From contig BSYO01000004.1 of NCBI GenBank assembly GCA_033239525.1, positions 7,531,410 to 7,595,409 on the forward strand: a stretch of DNA of 64,000 nucleotides, written 5' to 3'. Numbering within the stretch: position 1 is the stretch's first letter; each line of letters starts with the position of its first letter. The notes beneath the pieces are model-generated. The model did no database searches. It was given only the letters and a program-made list of their open reading frames with translations, and was not told where the DNA came from. The translations under genes were made by a program, and so were the position numbers. Shown here piece after piece: positions 10,537 to 23,566 of the stretch. This stretch comes from Nepenthes gracilis. Taxonomy: Eukaryota; Streptophyta; Magnoliopsida; Caryophyllales; Nepenthaceae.

Positions 10537-12623
10537 TTTTTTAACCTTCCTCATATTGAGCGGCTTGATTGCATATAAGGTTTAATATTATAAATTATAA
10601 AAAAATATTTATCATCAAAAAATAAAAATAACTCACTTCACATAGGATTTATTTATTGTCATACATGTTATAATATTATTTAGTAGTTTCATACTTAACC
10701 CACTAAATAAATATATTGATAAAAAGTTATATCGGAATAAATATTTAGAGTAATAAAGAATTATCTTATAACATTATTTAATGGCATATGGCCAATCCTA
10801 CCTCTGTGTTATTTATTGAAATGATATAAATATATAAATTGAGTTTATATAAAAATTTATAGTGGTTAAGTTGGAACAATTCGGATTTTGCTCGGTCACC
10901 TAAGTGAAAAATCATAATTTTATTTGTTTGAAATCAAATTCAGACATGTTTGAATCGGTCAATTGATATATATATATATTTATTTACAAGTGTTTTTATT
11001 TAAAATTTTATATTTATATAAAAAATTAAAAATATAAATTATTTTAAATAATATAATATTTAGATTAAAAGCATTACCTATGTATTTTATATAAAGAATA
11101 ATCACATGAGAAATCATTAATTATATAAGAATAATAAGTTGGAGGATCAATTTTCTATCTTATTCAACTATTAAATGCATGTCTGAACATTGAGATCGAA
11201 AATGGCTTCCATAATTATAAATACAAAATCATTTTCTTTTAAATAAAGGGGAATAATTTTCTCTAAACAATATTTTACATTTTAAGAAAATAATGAAAAA
11301 TAAAATGAATATAGCAAAATATCTTTGTCCAATTAAATAAAGAAGTGTATGGATTGAAATATTGATACATGATACCTAGATCATCATGTCACTTAATTAT
11401 ATATGCTATTAATTAAAAATAGAAAATAAAAATTATAATAGATTAATTAAATTTAAGAGAAATTTAATATTTATGTTTTCTACAAAATCAAAATTCTCTG
11501 TTTTTTTTTCTTCTGTTTTAATAATCCATGTTGTTATTTTTTTATTTAATTTATCTGTCTTTAGAACCCACTACCAAGAGGGATCCGGGGGGCGTCCTTC
11601 TCTCTTGAGAATGATCGTCCTTCTCCTCATCTGAATCGTTGGATATAAAATTCGACGACCCACACGTTTTGAATGGATAATATAACGTGAGCCGTTCGAT
11701 TTTAAATTTAATCATCCAAAATACGTAACCGTCGGATATAATCCGACGGTCGTGACAAGAGGCGACGGGCCCCTTCGTCCTTCGCCACATGAAGCATGAC
11801 GCCCTCAATCCCTCCTTTTAAGAGTGAGGGATATGATGTGCTAAGCGTAGCAGGCCTTTTAATTCTCATATTTTTGTTGGATAATATTAAAAATATTAAA
11901 AAATATATATAAATAAATATATTTTTCAATATTATTATTTTTATTATATTAATATTTAAATATTTTATAAATTTTTTAAATAAAAAATATATATTATATT
12001 ATTTAAATATACTAAATATTAATAATTAAATTACAAATGATCCAACAATTAGGGTGCTGCGTCGTCACAAACCTCTGAGTATCCCACAGTATGTCCTACA
12101 TTGTATTTTTAGGTTAAGTAAAATTGATTTAATTTGTTCTTTACTCATTGAAAATTCTATTGATTTAAATATATAAAATTTATTTGAAAATTATTTAGTA
12201 AAAATATATAATATTTATTTATAAATTAATTTTAGAATAATAAATTTATAAAAATAAATAAATGTCAACAGATAGTCTTATTGAATCTCAAAAAGGGCAC
12301 CTATTGCTATACACAGAGCTGTGTAATTAAATTTAGACATAACGAATTCTTAAACCTCTTTTTTTTTTTTTTTTCTGGTAAGTCAACGAATTTTTAAACC
12401 TCAAAAACAAAAAAAATCAAGAAATTGTTGGGGCCCGACTAATTGTTTAAACTACTAAAAAATAAATAATAACACATGATAAGTACATAATAATCATACT
12501 TGATCAATAAAGATACAATTTTTATGATGAAAACTTTCATTTAAATGAGGAAAAAAAATTACAAAATTTAAAATCTTAAAATATCTCTACTATATAATGT
12601 CTCGATTATACAAACCTTCAAAT
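10537..12623. other. AT-rich intergenic DNA with a GC-richer island
   Basis: Mostly AT-rich, without a gene. An island at about 11555-11860 is much richer in GC, has frames open on the minus strand that I do not recognise, and contains a perfect hairpin at 11728-11750. It could be a piece of an old transposon. No matching ends were found. Confidence 0.5.
11728..11750. repeat. Perfect 10-bp hairpin
   Basis: ACCGTCGGAT, a 3-base loop ATA, then ATCCGACGGT. It lies within the GC-richer island. Confidence 0.8.
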
Positions 12624-12628
12624 GTAAG

Positions 12629-13995
12629 TGACAGACACCAAAATTACCACTACTGAAAGGTCAACAGAGCCCACACACAGGTGGTCAACGGCTTTACGGC
12701 CCACTAAAGGGACGGGCCCAAAACAAGGAGGCCCAAGACGGTCAACGCCGGCGTTGACCGTCTTGGCGGCGCCAACTCATTCACTGAGTGGGCCAAATAG
12801 CACCTTCTCGTTTGGGCCTCAAGAAGCATCATAAAGAATGGGCTTGTACAATAAAGCCCAAAGCCCACCAAAGGTTCACGCCAAAGAATCTCAATACGAA
12901 GGCGGGCAACACTTTCGGGACGGTCAACGCAGAGATGTTGGCCTCTGCTTCTTCCAACTAAGCCCAAAACACGCTTTTCTATAGTAATGGGCCCAACGCC
13001 GTGCCATCACTCATTGGGCAACTACTTTTCCAAAAATATCTTCCACGTTTCTTGCCAAGACTTTCCAAACCAGACACTTTCCTGAAAGGAAGGAGGCAAA
13101 CATGGAAGGTCAGTTGGCCGCCGCTGAGACATGGAAAGAATCCTCCTACGATGGCAATCGGCTCGCTTCCTAAGGCAAGCCGCCAAGGCATCATGACTTT
13201 CCAAAGTCGGGAGGATCTCTGCCCGCCACACAAGGAAAGGCAATCGCGCCTGCTCCCGAGGAAGGCAAGATGGCGGCAATTAAAGAAGGCAATCACTCCT
13301 TCCAAAGAGGGAGGATTGTCCCTCTACTATAAAAGAAACCCCGATCCATCATCCAAGAGAGAGAGGTTTTCTTCGCTTACTCTTCCGATACGAGGAGGAC
13401 GGAGGACTTCTTCTTCCACTTCGTTCTTCTTTCGCTACTTGGGACGCTTTCTGGGACGCTGGCAAACCCTCGGCGCGCGCATACGCTCTCGGACAAGCTC
13501 TCATACACACCCTCGGTGGTACTTGCGGTGGCGCTCTTGATTATTAACTTAATCACGTACGGCGCAGACGAAAGGCTCGAGGCAGCCGCCCTCATTGCCA
13601 CTGGAGCTCTCACCGTTCACCGTTGGAGCAACACCCTGGACACATCCATCAAGAATCTTAAGGCACACAAAGCGCCTCTTTATTCTTCCCACCTCCCCCC
13701 GATTCAAGAAGGCCCTGCGCCTCTCTTACATGAATCCCCGATTCAAGAAGGCCTTACGCCTCCCTTACATCGTGGAAACGCACTCTCTATCTCGCCTCAC
13801 TTTCTTTTAGTTTCATCCTTTCGAGATCACATCGACTTGAAAGCGTCGGAGTGTTTTCGGTGGGACAACCTCCCGCCGTTAACGCTGACCTCTTGTTTAC
13901 TTTAGTGGTGTGCAGGATTCGCACTCAGAGAACGGAGCCGGGTCAACACCATCTCGGAGCATCCGAATGCTGAAGCCGGATCTAGGTACGCATCA
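12629..13995 (+). repeat. 5' LTR of the Tat-like element, with TATA box
   Basis: 1367 bp. TATAAAA at 13328-13334 lies in CTCTACTATAAAAGAAAC, a likely promoter, and the same box is kept in the 3' LTR (18654-18660). Many short indels separate the two LTRs, which differ by 58 bp in length. Confidence 0.88.
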
Positions 13996-14014
13996 TTGGC
14001 GCCACCGTGGGAAC
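13996..14014 (+). other. Primer-binding site of the Tat-like element
   Basis: TTGGCGCCACCGTGGGAAC follows the LTR end directly, the usual position and style for Tat-type gypsy elements. Confidence 0.7.
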
Positions 14015-14269
14015 GCGATAAAAAGTCTAGCGTCTCCCCTCAACACTCAATCTCTTACGCAAAACAAACATGGTCAATGCTTGTGCTCCAGTCAGCACGA
14101 CGACTAAAGATATCACCTTCCATGGCGACGACCCCTCATCGGGTAGCCATGCTTACAGGTGATTAACAAATGTGCTAGTGCCTAACGCTAGAAGAGCACC
14201 CTCTTCTTGACCATTTGCACCCATTAGAAGATGTAACTTTTACCGATCGGCTTATCGGAGATCTACTGC
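14015..14269 (+). other. Leader of the Tat-like element
   Basis: A short frame opens at an ATG at about 14068 but stops within about 100 bases. It may be the remnant of a gag start. I recognise no domain. Confidence 0.35.
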
Positions 14270-14830
14270 CGGCCTGTCGGAAAGCCCGCCGGGCTCCTCG
14301 CGCGAGATCTTCTCTGCCCGCCGGAGCTCGCCGCCGTGATCTTCTCTCGCCCGCCGGAGCTCCTCGCCGCAGAATCTCTCGGCCCGCCGGAGCTCCTGAT
14401 CTTCTCGGCCGAGCTCCTCGCCGCCGATCTCTCTCGGCCCGCGGAGCTCCTCGCCGCCATATCTTCTCTCGGCCTCACCGAGCTCCTCGCGCGAGATCTT
14501 CTCTCGGCCCGCCGAGCTCCCTCGCCGCCAGATCTCTCTCGCCCGCCGGAGCTCCTCGCCGCGCGATCTCTCGGCCCGCCGGAGCTCCTCGCGCGAGATC
14601 TCTGCGGCCGCATCTCTCGCCGCTCCTCGCCCGCCGCGCGATCTTCTCGCCGCCGGATCTCCTCGCCGCGAGCTCCGCCGCCCGCCGAGATCAGATCTTC
14701 TCTCGCTGCGGGAGCTCCTCGCCGCCGATCTTCTTTGGCTGTTGGAGCACTCGCGCAGATCTCTCGCCGCTGCAGCTCTCGCCGCTTGGCCGCCTGCTAG
14801 AGCTCTCCGCCGCGATCTTCTCCGATTTGA
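14270..14830 (+). repeat. GC-rich degenerate tandem array 1
   Basis: About 560 bp built from variants of GGAGCTCCTCGCCGC joined to GATCTTCTCTCGGCCCG, with units of roughly 30-50 bp. Long arginine-rich or leucine-rich frames are open on both strands (for example 209 codons each way). They arise because the repeat lacks stop codons; they are not genes. Confidence 0.85.
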
Positions 14831-15436
14831 CCTCCACCCCGTAGCATTGCTCCGGTCGGGTGAGGGTCGATCCTGCCGCAACTGACTGTTGTTACCAGCG
14901 GACCCCCGTAAAAGCTATGACAAAACATGCAATGGGGCTCGATGTTCTCGACCCACCACCCATTGCACCGCGGAAGATATCATCCCAAGCGCCGCACAGT
15001 CCGGGTCACTGAGGCGGTACCATCCGACAATGGGACCCAAACCATTGGCCAATAGGCTACCGAAGTGTAACAAAGACGCTACCCAACCAATTCACGGCAA
15101 AGGACCAAATCCCACTGAGCAAGGGGCCATAGGCCAAGTCGCCTACCAAAGCGCCCTCAACGACTCTCCGGTAAGTGCACGCCGCCGTGCGCTTAGGGCG
15201 ACGAGCCGATTATAAGAACATCGCTCATGCACCAACGATGATTCCGCACCGAACCTGGGTATGAACTCACCCTTCTACATGCATACATTCGCTTGCTTGT
15301 GTAAACTGTGTGCGAGGTAAGGAGTTTACTTAGCATATAGAATACTAGGTTATATGAATCGCGTTTACCTTGCGGGTATCCATCCGACCGAGACCGGCCC
15401 TAAGTCGAGAGTCTTCACCCTCTTGTTAAACCCCGG
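14831..15436 (+). other. Interior of the Tat-like element between arrays 1 and 2
   Basis: Mixed-composition sequence without a recognised domain. The frame at 14889-15215 has no family resemblance that I can name. Confidence 0.4.
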
Positions 15437-15642
15437 GTCATCGGTGGCCGAAAGTGGTCTTAAACCTGGTCATCCGTGGCCCATTAGCGGTCTTAAAACC
15501 CCGATCATTCGGGGTGGCCCATTAGCGGTCTTAAACCGAGTCATCCAGTGGCCCATGAGCGGTCCGAAACCCTAGTCATCCGGGTGGCCCATGAGCGGTC
15601 TAAACCTTGGTCATCCAAGTGGCCCATAGCGGTCTAAAAACC
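15437..15642 (+). repeat. Tandem array 2, about 35-bp units
   Basis: Six degenerate units of the form GTCATCCGGTGGCCCAT, then AGCGGTCTTAAACC. Confidence 0.88.
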
Positions 15643-16594
15643 TTAGGGGCAAGAATGGCACACGCGACGACCTCCTTTCGGGAGCAGAACGTCGGTCAAC
15701 GGCCGGTGAAGGGAGAAACATTTCTTCTCCAACATTGGTACCCAAGTCATCACTTGCACGGCGCCACGGGCTGGTTTTCCACAATTGCCCGATTAGCTTG
15801 AGGACTTAGCTCCTCCGACGGCCAGCCAACGGGTTGGCCGCCCCACGCAACGACCATCTCCATGAAGGGCCGGGCGTGGTTATTAACGGGAAGCATTCCT
15901 TCTCTATACCGGCCGTCCCAATTACCACTGGGCAACGCCACTAGGCTTTTCTCACAAGCCACAACTACTAAGGCTAACGCACACGCGGCCTAAAACACGA
16001 GATAGAAGGCCACCACGCCTTCAACAAAGCTAAAAACAACAACTTTGCCAACTCATTTTAAATGACATCCACATACATGAACAAAGCAAGCTAACAACGA
16101 CGGCTTTAAAGCTTATGGCAACCTCATTTTCTCGGCGCCACGACCTCCTCTTGGTGGCGTGTTCGTCAATGCTTAGATGACAAAACCACGTCTCCTACAA
16201 CTTCCCTTCGCTGAAATGATCAGATCCGGCGCAAATTGACACCAGAGTCCCGACACTCAACTAGAAAGCAAAGCGGCATCCTCAAGGAGAGAGTCACGAG
16301 ATTGAGATCCCGGGCTTGGCCGTGGTCATGACATCGACCCGTTGCTCGATCCGAGAGTCAAAGGATGTTTTGCTAATCGAGGCCCCTGGGGCTCCTAACT
16401 CTTAGACCCGTTGGACGATTCTCCAACGGCAAGAGCCTTCCAAGGAGCACAAGGTGCATGCTACGACTCGAACGATCGGCTATCTTAAGGCAAGTCACCT
16501 CTCGACCTCTTGAAACGCATCTTTACGGGAGATCGATCTTGAGCTTGAGATCTTCCCTCTGTGCGCTCCTTGAGACTTTGCAATGGATTCGATA
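15643..16594 (+). other. Interior of the Tat-like element between arrays 2 and 3
   Basis: No coding domain recognised, and frames are short on both strands. 16250-16480 carries several words ending CGATCC or GAGAGTC but no clear periodicity. Confidence 0.4.
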
Positions 16595-17440
16595 AAATTT
16601 TCGCCCGTGAATCGCTCTCGCTCCGGTTGAGCACTTCGCCGATCAACTTTCCTAGGTGAACAAAGATTTCCTGGCCGGAATCGCTCTTATTTGAGCGATA
16701 CAACAAAGATTTAACTCAATCGCTCTCCGATTTTGAACAAAGATTTCCGGCTCAGAACTGCTCTCCGGATTTGAGCACTTCGCCGGTCAACTTTTCCGGT
16801 CAACAAAGATTTCCGGCAATCAATCGCTTCTCTCTGGGTTGAGCAAATCAACTTTCGGTGAACAAAGATTTCGGCCCGAATCGCTCTCCGGATTTGCACT
16901 TCCCGATCAACTTTCCGTTGAACAAAGATTTCCGAATCGAAGCCCTCTCTCAGGTTGGGCACGCCCGGTCAACTGCCAAAGATTGACAAGGCCGTTCAAT
17001 CGCTCTGGATTTGAGTACTTCGCGGTCAACTTTTCCGGCCAACAAAGATTTCGGCTCAATCGCTCTCCGGATTTGAGCACTTCGCCGGTCAACTTTTTCG
17101 GTCAACAAAGATTCCGACTCCAATCGCTTCTATCAACTTTAGGTGAACAGACGGCCCCGCTCTCGGTTTGGCACTTCGCCGTCAACTTTTTCCGGCCAAC
17201 AAAGATTTAGAATCAATCTCTCGGTTGAGCACTTCGCCGATTATTTAAATCTCGATTGAAAGCACTTCACGGCCAACTTTTAGGGTCAACAAAGATTCTT
17301 GCTCTCCGATTTGAACGGCCAACTTTTTCATCAACAAAGATTTTTCGCTTTGAATCGCTTCCAAATTCGAGCACTTTGGTCCGGCCAACCGGTTTTTCGA
17401 CTATTCCGCTCTCTCGGAGTTGAGTGCATTGGTCAATAAT
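16595..17440 (+). repeat. Tandem array 3, about 60-bp units
   Basis: Roughly a dozen degenerate units with the words TTGAGCACTTCGCCGGTCAA, CTTTTCCGGTCAACAAAG, ATTTCCGG and AATCGCTCTCCGGA. Unit length varies because of many short deletions. Confidence 0.88.
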
Positions 17441-17674
17441 CGACAACTATATTTACGGCTCTATTTCGCTCTCGGGTCAAGTGATGTGGTCAACCAAGCT
17501 GGTCAACCATCAACTGGGTTCCTTCCATTCTCCAGGGCCAAACTTTTTGGTCGATGAATCCAGGTCGAGGGGATATGATCGGGATCTCCGCCCAACCAAA
17601 GGAAGACACATATCGTTTTCTACCTTGCAATCCGCCCTAAGTCGGGCAGAATCATTCCAAGAATTGGCCCAAGG

Positions 17675-17820
17675 CGGTCAACAATTATACTAATTGACCA
17701 AAACGGTCGACAATTATACTCGGAATTGACCAAACGGGTATTAGTTCTCGAATTGACCAATACGATCGACCGACACTCGTACTTGAAATTGGCCGAAAAC
17801 GGTTAATGATTCTGGTCAAA
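17675..17820 (+). repeat. Tandem array 4, about 45-bp units
   Basis: Three to four units around GGTCAACAATTATACT and GAATTGACCAAAACGG, decaying to the right. Confidence 0.7.
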
Positions 17821-17918
17821 CTCTCCTTCACACTTTTTTTAGAATTCCCATGAGAACCTTAAAGTAAGGAGATGCATCCCATCACGAACATACTGGAGGC
17901 CAGAAGTCTGACCACCAG

Positions 17919-17931
17919 CATGGGGGGCTAG
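17919..17931 (+). other. Polypurine tract of the Tat-like element
   Basis: CATGGGGGGCTAG lies directly before the 3' LTR, where plus-strand synthesis would be primed. Confidence 0.65.
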
Positions 17932-19356
17932 TGATGGGTACACCAAAAATGGGCTGGCCCAAGGAAAGGTCAACAGAGGCCCACACAGGCGGTCAACGGC
18001 CCTTACGGCCCACTAAAGGGACGGGCCCAAAACAAGGAGGCCCAAGACGGCCAACGGCCGGCGTTGACCGTCTGGGCGCAACTTCTTCGTGACGGTCAAC
18101 GCGTTGAGCTAGCACCTTTCTCGTTTGGGCCTCAAGAAGCACTCTCACTCTGAATGGGCTTGTACAATAAAGCCCAAAGCCCACCCAGTGCTCGCCAAAG
18201 AATCTCACGAAGGCGGGCAACACATCAGACGGTCAACGCAGATGTTGACCGTCTGCGTTCTTCCAACTAAGCCCAAAACACGCTTTTCTATAGTAACGGG
18301 CCCACCCGCCTGGGCCCATCATCGCAAGCTAACCACGACTTCCAAAATATCTTCCACGTTTCTTGCCCGCCAAGACTTTCCAACCGGTGACATCACTTTG
18401 GAAAGGAAGGAGGCAAACATGGAAGGTCAGTTGCGCCAGACATGGAAAGAATCCTCCTACGATGGCAGGCGGCGCCGCTCCGTGAGGCGGGCCGCCCAAG
18501 GCATCAAGACTTTCCAAAGTCGGAGGATCTCGGGCTCCGCCACACAAGGAAACAATCGCTATTCAAGGCAATAGCGTCTGTTCTTAAGGCAAGATGGCCA
18601 GCAATTAAAGAAGGCAATCACTCCTTCCAAAGAGGGAGGATTGTCCCCTCTACTATAAAAGAAACCCTGGATCCATCATCCAAGAGAGAGAGGTTTTCTT
18701 CGACCTCTGCTTACTCTTCTGATACGAGGAGGACGGAGGACTTCTTCTTCCACTTCTGTTCTTCTTTTCTGCTACTTGGGACGCTTTCCTGGACGCTGGC
18801 AACCCTCGGCGCATACGCTCTCAGACAAGCTCTCATACACACCCTCGGTGGTACTTGCAGTGGCGCTCTTGATTATTAACTTAATCACGCAGGGCAGATT
18901 TAAAGGCTCTCCGAGCCAGCCCGCCTCATTGCCAAAATGAGCTTTCACCGTTGTCCGGAGCATTCGCTACCCTGACACATCCATCAGCAATCTTAAGGCA
19001 CACAAAAGCGCCTCTTACGGTTGCCATCGCTTCCCACCTCCCTGATTCAAGAAGGCCCTGCGCCTCTCTTACATCAGGGAATCCCTGATTCAAGAAGGCC
19101 TTACGCCTCCCTTACATCAGGGAAACGCACTCTCTATCTCGCCTCACTTTCTTTTCAGTTTCATCCTTTCTGGAGACTGTTTACTCTAGCATTGACTTGA
19201 GCGTCGGAGTGTTTTCGGTGGGACAACCTCCCGCCGTTAACGCTGACCTCTTGTTTACTTTAGTGGTGTGCAGGATTCGCACTCAGAGAACGGAGCCGGG
19301 TCAACACCATCTCGGAGCATCCGAATCTGTTCGAAGTCGGATCTAGGTACGCATCA
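17932..19356 (+). repeat. 3' LTR of the Tat-like element
   Basis: 1425 bp, the partner of 12629-13995, with TATAAAA at 18654-18660. It ends GGTACGCATCA and is followed by the target duplication GTAAG. Confidence 0.88.
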
Positions 19357-19361
19357 GTAAG

Positions 19362-22300
19362 GTCAAACTAAACCAAGTCCGTACAATATAGAATATAAGA
19401 TGAAAGATAAGAAATAAAATCCAGTAAACGTTCTTCTCAGTGGTAAAAATAGCTTACCCATTGTCGATAAAAATTGAAACTCAATTCTGAATTTAAATGG
19501 ATGTACGAACCTTCATTTTCAACATTTTTTTCTCTTTCTTTTTTTTTTCTTTCTCAAAATTGGCTCAGATTTTAGTAGTGAAATCCTAACAAGCGTTAGC
19601 TGCATTTTTATTCTCGATGCCCCGCTCGAGCGTCCGTTAAGCTCGGCTCATGTGCAGAGTTTTTGAAAATGACACTTGAGCACATATCAAGCTCGACTTG
19701 AACGCATGATTTTTGGAATTGGTGTAAGGGCCGCCTCGGACGCAATTCGGGTGTGAGACTTCTGAAATCAACACTTCAGACTTTCGTCACGGATATAAAA
19801 ATATTCATAATTTGTACCATTAATTATATATTAAATAGATATGAACCTATATAATAGTGATTTATAATCCAAAATAAATTACATCGAACCTTCCTAGTAT
19901 AAATTAATGTAAACTAGGACCTTCTGAACGTGAAAAAATGCAAAATATGAAGATGGTATTATGTAGATATTATTCCCATATTTTAATATTTAGAAAATAA
20001 AAATGATAGATTATCGATACAACGTAACTCAATCCGATTTTTATGACATAGCAGCGTAAACGAGAGCTTTGACCCGAGTAATATGTTTGCCCTAAAAATA
20101 ATAATAATAATATGTAGATGATATTTTCTGCCGACATATTATTTAAAATATTATTTAGCAACAACTTTATTTAAATATAATTTATTTAAAATCTTATAAA
20201 CAAAATTATGATAGGTCCATTTTTATTCAACCAAAATAACTTAAAATATTTAATCCATTTAGTCTCTTGTTTAATCTGATTTTATCATATATTATTAATA
20301 AATAGTTCTAAGTATTAAAATTATAATGATTTATTATTCTCTAAAAATTATAAAGAGTTACCCATAAAATTTTTCAAATACAAAGAATCAACACTTAGAA
20401 TTAGAATTTTAATTTTATATGATATTAAATAGTAGACTTAAAATTATATATAAAATTTTACCCCTAAAATCTAAATTCTAAACCCTAATTTTAAATCCAA
20501 ATGAAACCTAAACAACATTTATTAAACTACGGATTTTATATGACATTACATATTAAATCTTAAACCCTAATTTTATGTGATATTAAATTTTAGATTGGTA
20601 AGATGGGTGATTTGTTATTTAGATGTCCTTGCCAAATACACATTGGTCGTGCTATATTGATAGCACGACTAATATCAAGTGGCTAGGCGTAGGCACCTAC
20701 CTTATAGTTTAATACTTTTCATGCATGACAGTAGTGTATTAATATTTTTTTCTTCTTCTTTTGTCTTTGCATACATGATATTGAGTAGGGCAGATGCTAG
20801 CCCTTACTGTATGGTGGTCTTATATGGTCCCACACACCAAATATTTGGTATAGCCTCTGGTGAATTTGATGAAAATCGAATTGTTGGGCCAACTCAAATT
20901 TTATATCATAAAATTAAAATATATAAGTACTATGATCAGATAAATGTTTTGGACTGGTCATAGTCATGGGTAAAAATATCTTGTTCGATCTGATAAACTC
21001 GAAGTATGAAGTTTGTATAAGTTTATATTTTTTTTATTTTAGGTTAATACTGAGTTTAAAAAATTATCACAATGAATTATATCTTGTGTAATTAGTTATT
21101 TTTATATAAAGATTCTTTATTAAAAATATTCAATTAATATTTTAATCTAATAATATTATATCTTTTAAAATATTATATTTCTTTAAAGTATTTTTAACAT
21201 TAAAAAAATACTTAAAATCTAATATCATTCATAAATCGACTCGAATTGATTTGATTTTGATTAAAGATAGACATAAATATAATTTTTTATTTGGATAATC
21301 AGGTCGATCTTGACTCGGTTGATACCCAATTCGAATTCAATTTTAATCAAATTTAATTCGTGTAATCTATCTTTTTCCGGCTTATATGAACTCTCCATGC
21401 TCTTTTGTGGTGCACCTTAGGCATAAGGGGGTTAATAATTCAACATGTAAATTAAATTTCAACATTGTTCAAGCTATAGATTACCAATAGTTTTGCATGG
21501 AAGACGTAGCTCGATTGATTTATTTATTTGGCCTAACAGAAGAAGGGTGGTATTTTGCTTTCTTAGTTTGTATGTATTATAGGGTGAGTATGCTTTTATT
21601 TTCTACATGTAATAGGAGTACAGAGAACTATTGTAAAGATACAGTTATTTGAATGGCAAAAGCTTTATCTTTGGGGATGTCAATGGCAGATTCAGTGTAA
21701 TTGATTTTAATATAACGGATCATTATAATTATTTTTAATTTGGTCTAATGAAATTGTATTTCTATTCTAACTTTTTCCTAATAAGAATACATATATATAT
21801 ATATTGTTTAGTTAAGAGAAAATATTATATTTTTATAAAATTGGGGATTATTAAAGTGAAAAAAATTAGATAGTTTTTAATGATTATAGTTTTAATTTTT
21901 TACAATACTGAAAGATAATTTACATGAATATTTAGTACACTTCAAGAACATTTATATTCAAATATTACTAATATAAAATAATAATTTTACTTATTTAATA
22001 TTATTAATATACATAATAAATAAAATATAAAGATAAATTAACATATGATGTGGTGACTATAAAAAATCTTATAAATTAAATAATTTTTGAGTAAAATCTT
22101 TTATGCTTTTCATATCAACTAAAATAGATATATTATTAAAAAGTTAATTTATAGATGCGGTATTACTGATATGTTAAATATTAATCGACTTATTTCTGAC
22201 ACTTAATTTTTATTAAAAAATTTGTTGAATTTGCTTTTTAAACATGGACTCGAAAACTTTCAAATTTTTGTTAGATTTTAATTCGATATTTCAAAAACAG

Positions 22301-23012
22301 TCAATATTTTTGATGAAATGGATAATTTGGTGCATATGAAAGAAGTATCTCGGTGGGGTAAATTAAATAAAAGAAGCAATAAATGACTTTGTAATGTAAA
22401 ATTTTCAATAAAAAAGTTGCCATTTAAAAATAACAAACACTTAATCACTATAAATTTATATTTAATACAAATTTATTTTTACTAATTATTAATTTTATAA
22501 ATTAAAAACCTCCACCACTTATACCAGATTCAAAGGCTTTTTTTCACGGGAGAAATTTTGAAGTCTTTAAAAAAAAATTATAATCATCAATTTTTAATTT
22601 TGAAGTTCAATTTGACATTTTACCATTTATAATTGTTATTTCAAATTATAATTTTTAAATATTATCTATTTTTAAATAAATATTTATAATTAGAAAAGAT
22701 GCTCATCTTGATTGAATCTCTCAAAGAAAATGCGCACACATATATTTTATAATCATCCTTGAATTAAAATCTAATAATGAGGATTTTTACATAAAAAATA
22801 ATTTTAATATTTATTTTGACTTTTTAAAATATTTAACATATATCAAATATTTAACCAAAAATTTAAAAATAAAAAATAATTATTTAAAATATTTTTAAAC
22901 TATGAATTAGTTGAATTTTTCAATCTAATAAATGAAAATAATTTATAAGACACATCCATTTTAAGAGACTAGCCAGACGTCCAGGATCCCTAGCAGCGTA
23001 GTCCCACTTCCG
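19362..23012. other. AT-rich intergenic DNA
   Basis: 3.6 kb without a supportable gene. There are (TA)n runs near 21789 and short repeats of the phrase AAACCCTAATTTTA near 20485 and 20565, not in telomere-like tandem. The only sizeable frame (20679-20963) has no family resemblance. Confidence 0.6.
20646..20669. repeat. Perfect 10-bp hairpin
   Basis: GTCGTGCTAT, a 4-base loop ATTG, then ATAGCACGAC, in otherwise AT-rich DNA. Possibly the end of a small transposon, but no partner end was found. Confidence 0.8.
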
Positions 23013-23019
23013 TATAAAA
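23013..23019 (+). promoter_or_regulatory. TATA box of the DUF620 gene
   Basis: TATAAAA in CCGTATAAAACCGG, followed by a CT-rich stretch (23028-23042). It lies 548 bp before the start codon, so the 5' UTR would be long. A 5' UTR intron is possible: GTGCAGGT at about 23226 resembles an acceptor. The box is seen; its use is inferred. Confidence 0.45.
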
Positions 23020-23566
23020 CCGGTTTCCATCTCTCTCTGTCGTCGGGATGAGAAATTACAGTGCTCCAGTAACCCTACAGCCCGGCTCCCCACAAGCCAA
23101 TTGCAATTCGAACTTCCCACTGCGGTCAGTCCCACTTTTTTCTCGGCATTCAATTTCGTTTGTCCCGTAACAATTATTAAGTCATTCGCATTTATCCATT
23201 CATTGCCGCTCTCGCTTTCTCTTCTGTGCAGGTCATATCGTTTCTCTTTTCATTAACCCAAAAAGCAAAAGAAGAGATACAGCGGAAAAAAAAGGGGTAA
23301 AGAAACTGCGTTCCCACAATTGCTTCTCGAAAACGGCATTCCCTCTTTTTACACTCCCTGGTCTCACTCTCTTGCTTTGATATTTTTTTTCTCCGTCTCT
23401 CTCGAGCTCAACAACCATAAAATTCCAGCGACCAACCCGCCTTGTTCTTCACCCTTTCTTGACAGTGCACGCAAATATTTCTATTATCTTTCAGTAATTT
23501 TTCATAATTTGGGATATCGGGTTTTTTTTTGGTTGTGGGGGTGGGGGTTTTATAGTAGCATATATA

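Larger units (their letters stand above)
12629..19356 (+). mobile_element. Tat-like non-autonomous gypsy LTR retrotransposon
   Basis: LTRs at 12629-13995 and 17932-19356 start TGA and end GGTACGCATCA. The target duplication GTAAG is perfect (12624-12628 and 19357-19361). The site just inside the 5' LTR, TTGGCGCCACCGTGGGAAC, is the kind seen in plant Tat-lineage gypsy elements. A G-run polypurine tract precedes the 3' LTR. The 3.9-kb interior has no gag-pol. It is GC-rich against AT-rich flanks and consists largely of four tandem arrays. Large non-autonomous partners of Tat elements are known in plants (Dasheng of rice, with RIRE2). Lineage rests on the primer-site wording only. Confidence 0.88.

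Noticed and set aside
14215..14881. Two long overlapping frames of 209 codons on opposite strands
   Set aside because: Both come from a stop-free GC-rich tandem array inside an LTR element; neither has a domain.
20480..20575. AAACCCTAA phrases resembling plant telomere repeat
   Set aside because: Two isolated occurrences with unrelated bases between; no tandem TTTAGGG array.
20679..20963. 94-codon plus-strand frame in AT-rich spacer
   Set aside because: No family resemblance, no promoter or splice signals, composition like the surroundings.
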